64,000 nucleotides of DNA, taken from NCBI GenBank assembly GCA_029747585.1, contig JAPEVF010000098.1, positions 1-64,000 on the forward strand, read 5' to 3'. Source of the stretch: Pleurotus djamor (Eukaryota; Basidiomycota; Agaricomycetes; Agaricales; Pleurotaceae). The notes under the pieces are model-generated. The model was given only the letters and a program-made list of their open reading frames with translations, had not been told where the DNA came from and made no database searches. Position numbers and translations under genes: made by a program. Shown here piece by piece: positions 57,325 to 64,000 of this stretch (its first letter is position 1; the number at the start of each line of letters is the position of its first letter).

Positions 57325-57466
57325 TTTTCATCCTCTCTCCTTCATGTATTTTATGCGCGTACGGCATGCCTAACTACGACTCTTGTGATATTTCTTGTGT
57401 GTTTACTTGTGGATCATCTATTTAGCATGCTTAGGATGTATTTTCGAATAGATTTATTATTTCTCT

Positions 57467-59887
57467 TCATCCTGGCGTGGTAGTCCCATCTTTCCTCCCT
57501 TGGCGGAATACGCGTAGCCGAGAGGCCACTTCGTCAATCGTAGGGCGACTAGCTGTATCCTCATCCCAGCACGCCTGAATCAATTCCCATAGTTCTGGGG
57601 ATACTAAACGGTTGGACGGCTTCTTGGGTACGAAATCAGCTGGGGTTGCTCCGTTGTCCACTGGAAATTCACTGGGATCCCTTCCTTTGACATGGAACGG
57701 AACTCGTCCAGTGAAGAGCTGCGTGGAAAACGGTCCATAGGGCGCTCAACAATGGAGATTCAGAGAAACGCACCTGGAGCATCACGCGACCGAAGGAAAA
57801 TACATCATGAGTGGATGTGGGTAGCGGGTTAGGTGAACCATCCCGTGAAGTGAGCCAAAGTACAGGATCAGCCCAACGAATATCATCATCGTAGATGAAC
57901 GGAAGATCCAAAGAATTGTGTCGGAGAAGGATAGGAAGTAATGCATAGTTGCATAGCTTCACTAACCCATTTCGACCAACAAGAATATTCCACTAGACGT
58001 ATGTTAGGCTGTGACGAATGCATCGATTGGGAAGCGCACTCCTGTAAGACCACCATGAACGATTGAAAGTGAATGCACTAGGAGTTGCTCCGATTAGTTA
58101 GCGAATCGAGGAAGCAGCAAGCGTACAATGTGACAGGCCTTGGGCAACTTGTTGTAGCTAAACGGAAACACGGGTAAATTTCGCGGAGAACATTATGCGA
58201 ATTGATCATACATAGCTGAACTTCCTGTCTGTCGGTATAAAGTGCGTTCGCAGAGATAGGCATAAATTCTGTGATTCAAAGTAAGGTTGAACAAGGCCGA
58301 CACAGTCTTTCAAGTTGTTTGTGGTTCCAAGATAAGGGATAACATTCGGATGGATGATATTCTTTAATAGCTAGAGGGACTTGTTCATTGGATATTCAGT
58401 TCGATAGACGGGGAGATTGACTCACTTGACGGAAACGCCAGTCGATAGAGGTGCGCCGAATGAGCTTCACGGCAACCTAAGGATACAGTTAGGTATATGG
58501 GCGTAAGGCAAGAGTCAAAACATACCGTTTGTTGCGTGTCACCAGTGAGAATCCCGGACCATGATTCGAAGAACACGCCACGAGAACTGTTGAGTACTTC
58601 GACGAGTTGGACATTCCGGAGGTCAGGGAATGCTTCAGTCGAAGTATGCGAAAAAGTGAGAAGTGGGTTCTTCAGAAACTCTCCAACTTCCTTCAATGTC
58701 GGCCTAGCTGGAGGGGAGGTTTCCCAGCAGGCGCAGATACAATTCCAACGCGTATCAGTCATGGAGACATCCGAGGGACGACGAGGTTGTACCCCCTTCA
58801 CAAGCTCCACCAGTACTTGAGCATCTGCCTTCACATAATAGTATGGGATGTTGCCGGTCAAAACCTATATCCGGGTTGCACTCATAATTCCGTTAAGATG
58901 ATGGATGTGAAGAACAAACCTGGAGCATGATTCGTCCAAAGGAGAATATGTCACTTTTCAAAGACGGGGCGGGGGGNAATGTCGGTGTCAAAGAGCTCAG
59001 GTGCTGCGTATCGTACGTTTCCAGCAATGATGGAGGCTGAAGCGGATGCATCAAGATCGTCGGAGAATATGTCGGAGAGTCCGAAATCGCTGATACAGGC
59101 ATCTCCGTCTGCATCGATGAGTACGTTCGACTATCTGTATCCTTAAGCTAGAGGAACTGGTTTCAATACGAGAGAAGCATGCCATACACCTGTCAGATCG
59201 CCGTGAACTATTGAGAAGGAATGCACTAGCACAAGGACGTTTAGCCCAAAGGGTGACACACGGATACACGAACCACATGTACTTACGGTACTGAATACCG
59301 TCGCATACTTGGGCCAGCTGTGTTTATCTCTCAGCAAAAGCCACTATGTGAGATATAGAGTCGCTGACCAGTTTGTAACGAGCTTCTATACTCAGATGTA
59401 GACCACTGCCTTTCAGGTACTGCGTGAGGTTCCCATTGGTCATCCAAGGGCATACCATCGACAAGTATGGCCCAAACGAGGAGACCGTACCAAGCAGCGG
59501 AAGTATTCGTGGATGGTGGAGGATGTTCCATATGGAAAGCTCGCGAATTAGGACCTATCATGATGAATATCGTTAGCACTTTATATCATAGTACATAGCC
59601 CAGGGCGTGCTTTATGGATTCTTTGGGAGGCTGGATCAATTTGACGAAAAACTTTGACTGCTACCTGATTTTTGAACCGTCAATTACCCTCATCTCACCA
59701 AACACATAGCACACACTCTTGTCGTTTCATGTTTCATTTCACAGTCCCAAATATCGGCAAAGCCACCATGGGCTGATGGATAGTGTTCCCTCTTGGACAC
59801 ATTGGCGGTAATATCTGGAGGAAGCTGTAGTGCTTGCCCGGTCTGACCATCCAGCAACGTCTTTGAGAGAGCTTCGGTATTCGACAT
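57467..59887 (-). CDS. Tandem kinase-pseudokinase protein
   Basis: About 598 residues in 13 exons: 59699-59887, 59611-59664, 59369-59554, 59287-59317, 59188-59225, 58920-59130, 58526-58864, 58426-58476, 58212-58370, 58127-58157, 58040-58077, 57774-57992 and 57467-57718. Domain 1 has GGFADIW loop, VAVK (K67), VHGDLTGSNVLI (D163) and SDFGLS (D181), so it looks active. Domain 2 has VAVK (K353) but VHGGLTGWNILV (G439 for the catalytic Asp) and CNYA for DFG, so it is a pseudokinase. The catalytic-loop exons of both domains are 31 and 38 nt, showing internal duplication. Exon 58920-59130 is one base too long around an n at 58977 in a G run. The donor after 59611 is GC. Role unknown; TKL-like family. 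Confidence 0.82.
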
Positions 59888-60113
59888 CGGTTGAGATGAA
59901 GCCGCGGTGCCAAGGCTTAATTACGTCAGGGGTGGCCCGACCTCGGGTTCCCACAGTCAGTAACATTTGCTCACGGTCAATGCAGGTGGCAACGCGGCGT
60001 TTCAGGCCGTTTCCAAGTTTCCCATCAAGTTAGTTTTCTTCTCTCTCCTCAACGTCTGGCGCAGCGGAGACGCTGTTTTCTCTTTTCCATTCCTTTTTTC
60101 TTCTTAATAGGCC
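59888..60113. promoter_or_regulatory. Bidirectional promoter, tandem kinase / myosin-chitin synthase
   Basis: A 226-bp divergent spacer, pyrimidine-rich on the chitin synthase side (TTTTC and CTTTT runs near 60080-60105). Confidence 0.45.
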
Positions 60114-63100
60114 ATGGCATCTAACCATGCTACTCAGGCCATCGCTTCAGGCGACCTCGTCGACCTCGTTTCCTCTTCTGGCACGGCAACCATCTACCCT
60201 TCTGACGACGCTATCCTTGGCGTTCTACAAGCACGTTTTCGGGCTGACCTACCATACACAAGGATAGGAGCAACAAATCTCGTCGTTGTCAACCCATACA
60301 AGACCCTCGCGAACGTCAACGATGCGAGCGCGAAGGAATACGCGGATCGGTGCTACAAGGACACCGCTATGCCCATGGCAGACTCGCCTAAGCCATTACA
60401 GCCCCATCTTTATGATTTGGCTGCCAGAGTGTATCTCATGATGCGGAGGAGGAATGAGTCGCAGAGCGTCATTGCCAGGTGAGTTGAGATTGCTTGCATT
60501 TGTCATTGTTGCTCATGAGGTTCTGTGAAGAGGGATAACTGGCTCAGGGAAGTCTTCAAGTATACGACTCTTCATGAACCAAATTCTACGACTCTCTACT
60601 CACTCCAAGAAGGAGGCTAGGATTGGAGAACAGATCAAAGCTTTTTCTACTGTCCTGGACTCTTTTGGTAACGCAAAGACGCTCATGAGTCCCAATGCCT
60701 CCCGACACGGACGTTACTTGGAGCTGCATTTCAATGAGCGTGGCAGAATAGGCGCAGCCAAAGCCCTTGCCTTTGGCCTCGACAAATCGCGCCTCACCAG
60801 ACTCTCGCATGAGGAGCGCACCTATCACGTCTTCTATCAATTCTTAGCCGGTGCGACGACCACCGAACGGGATTTTTTCAGCCTCGAAGATCCCTCCGAC
60901 TATGCTCTTCTAGCTTCATCAGGCTGCTACAGACTACCCGCAGGACCTTTTAGTGACGACTCTATCGCGATGAGTGACCTCCGTGCGGCCATGCGGACCC
61001 TTGGCTTCAAACCGAAGCATATGTCATCGATCTTCAGCCTCCTTGTTGCCATCCTTTTGTTGGGTAATGTCCAGTTTCATGACGGCGATGCTCGTGATGT
61101 TTCTGCGTACATTGCCAACATGCCCGTCCTTGAACACGCAGCCCGATTACTCGGCGTATCGGCGGAGGACCTTGGCCAGACTCTCACGAACAAGACCATC
61201 TATGTCCGCAAGGAGCTATACACCGTCCTTCTCAACGCTCAACAAAGTGCTGCACAACGGGATCAACTCGTTCGCGACCTTTATGCCATTTTGTTTGCCT
61301 ATGTCGTGGAATCCTCCAATCACCGAATTGCTCCCAGCTCCAATGACCCTCCCCCCACCACACAAATCATTCTCTTCGATCAACCGGGCTACCAAAGCCG
61401 CGGACCCACTGGGACGGCCTCTATGCCCCTTGTGTCTGCATATGGGCAAAACGGATTCGACGAGTTCGCCATCAACTTCGCTGACGAACTACTTCAATCA
61501 TACGTCCTCCGTCATACTTTTGAAGATAATGTTGGGTACAACTCTCATATCGTTGGGGATGGTGTCGCTCTCCCTGCCATCTCTACAATGGACAATGGGG
61601 CCTGTGTTGAGCTCCTTCGCGGCGCGTCTCTGAGTGAGCGTTCACAGCGGAAACCCGGAGGCGTTCTCGGTGTCGTTAGCAAGGCTTGTTCGTCGTTCAA
61701 GTCAGGCAAGGCTTCTGACCACAAGAACGAGGACCTGTTGCAAGATCTCGTGTCTAAATTCGGTGTGCATGCCTCGTTCGTGGCCAGTCCTCATGTCGGT
61801 GGATCACAAGATAGGAACCTCTTCGGTATCAACCATTACGCTGGCTCAGCTTCATATGATGTTTCATTGTTCATCGAGAAGGATACCGACCTTCTTGACT
61901 CGGCGTTCGTTCCCCTCCTACGGAGTTCCTCTGATGCCTTCGTGTCGAAACTCCTCTCTGGTCCTAGTTTGGCAACAGAGAAGCACAGCAAGGACGAGAA
62001 CATCGTCGTGCAAGCCCAAGTTTCTTCATGTCCTTTACGCCCCCCAACACCCATACTCAGAGCAGACGGTTCGCGCTCTTCAGTCGAGGTTCACCCACGC
62101 CTAGACCCCAGTAAGGTCTACCCCGTCACCACCCAAATCAATTTTACCCTCTCTGAACTCTTCAGCACCATTGATCAGACCAAACTCTGGACAGTATCGT
62201 GTATTCGCCCCAACGATTCCGGTTCATCAAATTCCTTCGATAAGCGTCGCGTCAAAGCCCAGATTCGTTCGTTACTCCTTGCCGATGTTGCTTCGCGGCG
62301 TAGTATCCAATACGTCGTTGACTATGAGCACAGCGAGTTCTGCGAGCGCTACGTCCCGACAATGCGTGGGTCAGACTTGGAAAGGATTACACAATGTGCT
62401 CGAGCCAATGGTTGGAGGGAAGGTGAAGACTATATGGTCGGTCACCGTTCGGTGTGGTTATCCTACGCATCATGGAAGATTGTTGAGGACGGAATAAGGG
62501 CCGTTGAGAAAGAGGTGAAGAAATTGGCTGGCGGGGAAGACGATGAAAGCGTCATGCCTGACGATGCCACGGAGTACACGCACGACGGTGGCTTGTCTGC
62601 ACCAGATCCATTCTATAACGAGAGTGCAGACAATCTTTTGGCTGCTCGCTCCGGAGGTCAAGGTTATCGGGACTCAAGTGCCAATCTCGGAGGATATGGC
62701 ACTGGTGGCCTACAGACACCTAATCTTTCTCAGACCATGCGAGGCGGCTTGGGTGGGATGGACGACGATGGTGTTTGGGGAGGCGATGACAAAGTACCGA
62801 GCTCCCCCTCTGCGCCGCCCTATTCTCTTTCGAAGGAAGCTGATGGGTTGGTTGTCAACCCTGCCCCAAATGCTGTTGAAGAGCTCCCCACCAGTCGTAC
62901 TCGGAGGATCTGGCTCTGGGTTGTATGGGGCACGACGGGCATCATACCGACCTTCCTTCTCACTCATCTCGGGCGAATGAAGCGGCCAGATATCCGGCTG
63001 GCATGGCGCGAAAAAGTCACAATCTTTTGGCTCATCTTCTTGCTTAATGCTCTCGTTATCTTCTATATCGTCGGCTTTGGTAAACTCCTGTGTCCTGACT

Positions 63101-64000
63101 TCGACAGAGCCTGGTCGCTCAACGAAGTCGCTCAACATACGGAAGCCAACGATTTCTGGGTCACTATCCATGGCTACGTCTATGATGTCAGCAACTTTAT
63201 TGGGGCCCAACATAGCGATGTGTTCGGACTGATCAGCAATGGCCGTGATACTCTGGAGTCCGTAGCTGGCCAGGACCTTACGTATTATTTCCCCCCCTCC
63301 TTTGACCCTTGCATGCCCAGATCTTGTCACGGACCAGAATCTTGAACTGATCACCAAGAATGTCACCGACTTTGTCCCAATTGCTATGCATAAGAGTGGT
63401 GCGCTCGCGAGCGCGGGCTCTCCTGCCTTGTCAAACAACGACTGGTACACTGCACAGTTCCTCCCGAAAATGAAAGAGCTCCGCAAAGGTCCATTGGTCT
63501 ACGAGAACAAGGAAATCCAAGCTCAAGCCCGGGACCAGGATATACAGAAGTGAGCTCTGCCGTGCGTCTGACTGGTTTGCCTTGCTCATCTTTTGTTTTC
63601 AGGATATGGGCTGTCTGGCATGACGAACTCTACGACTTCACAGACTATGTCAACAGCCAGAGCGCCAACCCTGCGACTGTCGACGATTTCCAGTTCATCC
63701 ACAGCGATATCACCGATGTGTTCAAACAACAGACTGGCCAAGACGTTACAGAGCGGTTGGACAGGGTTTTGGCCGGCCTGGACGCGGGCACTCGCGCTAG
63801 GAACGTGAATTGCATGCAGAACCTGCTCTATGCAGGTCGCACCGACTTCAGGACCTCCCCTCGGTGCCTCGTCGCGAATTACATCCTCCTCGCCTTGGCC
63901 GCCATCATCATGGCATCCATGGTCCTCAAGTTCCTTGCAGCTCTCCAGCTTGGAGGCAAACGCTCTCCCGAATTGCAGGACAAGTTCATCCTTTGCCAAG
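60114..64000 (+). CDS. Chitin synthase with myosin motor-like domain (class V/VII type), 5' part
   Basis: Cell-wall glycosyltransferase with an N-terminal myosin motor, delivered to growing tips; runs off the right edge before the catalytic domain ends. Exons seen: 60114-60478, 60531-63549 and 63603 onward. The motor starts ATIYPSDDAILGVLQARFRA; its P-loop is GITGSGKSS (residues 123-131) rather than GESGAGKT. A transmembrane pair follows (LWVVWGTTGIIPTFLLTHL, TIFWLIFLLNALVIFYIVGF), then a cytochrome b5-like domain (SLNEVAQHTEANDFWVTIHG, YVYDVSNF). A run of seven Cs at 63291-63297 must be six for the frame to continue as YFPPPLTLACPDLV. The terminal part ends near another membrane helix (LLALAAIIMASMVLKFLAAL). 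Confidence 0.92.

Noticed and set aside
1..64000. tRNA, rRNA, CRISPR arrays, transposon ORFs and terminal repeats
   Set aside because: I looked for cloverleaf arms, repeated spacers and polymerase or transposase motifs and saw none; a covariance-model scan would be decisive for RNA genes.

Overview
The window is nuclear DNA from a filamentous basidiomycete, most likely an Agaricomycete. The genes are intron-rich, with 50-70 nt introns, many micro-exons, and mostly GT...AG boundaries. Families typical of mushroom-forming fungi are present: DUF6534 membrane proteins, DUF6593 proteins, fast-evolving F-box proteins, TKL-like kinases with a GGFADIW-type glycine loop, and a myosin-motor chitin synthase. 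I rebuilt about 32 protein-coding genes exon by exon by following splice phase. I saw no tRNA, rRNA, transposon ORF or CRISPR array. The assembly is draft quality: one 343-n gap at 36781-37123, a zone of scattered ns before it, and several frame breaks that fall at or next to G/C homopolymers.

Layout. 1-1942: MEF2/Rlm1-type MADS-box factor running off the left edge. 2.7-6.7 kb: three paralogous hotdog thioesterases. 7.1-14.3 kb: tandem F-box pair, a DUF6534 protein and a third F-box protein. 15-17.2 kb: ribosomal protein eL14, a small putative mitochondrial protein and Sdh5/SDHAF2 from a shared promoter. 17.4-26.7 kb: two inverted DUF6534 paralogues enclosing a secreted aspartic protease, Aim19 and a TMEM135-like protein. 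27.1-35.7 kb: housekeeping block with a BTB protein, Chs5 (exomer), Vps41 (HOPS), Ski8 and eS12. 37.3-48 kb: accessory block with an SHD-kinase fusion, alpha/beta hydrolase, two DUF6593 proteins, an F-box protein and a helical-domain/PARP-like fusion. 48.7-64 kb: coiled-coil disordered protein, class I histone deacetylase, uric acid/xanthine permease, tandem kinase-pseudokinase and myosin-chitin synthase running off the right edge.

The most novel content is three signalling genes. The first (45102-46993) joins an MLKL_NTD/HeLo-like helical module to a PARP-like ADP-ribosyltransferase; a stop codon that doubles as a 3' splice site could switch between the helical domain alone and the full fusion. 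The second (57467-59887) holds an intact kinase followed by an intron-for-intron duplicate in which HGD has become HGG and DFG has become NYA. The third (37311-39162) carries two Spa2/GIT-homology repeats in front of a kinase related to the second. Together they look like a rapidly evolving signalling repertoire placed between conserved housekeeping genes. Functions are inferred from family resemblance read by eye; no database search was run.
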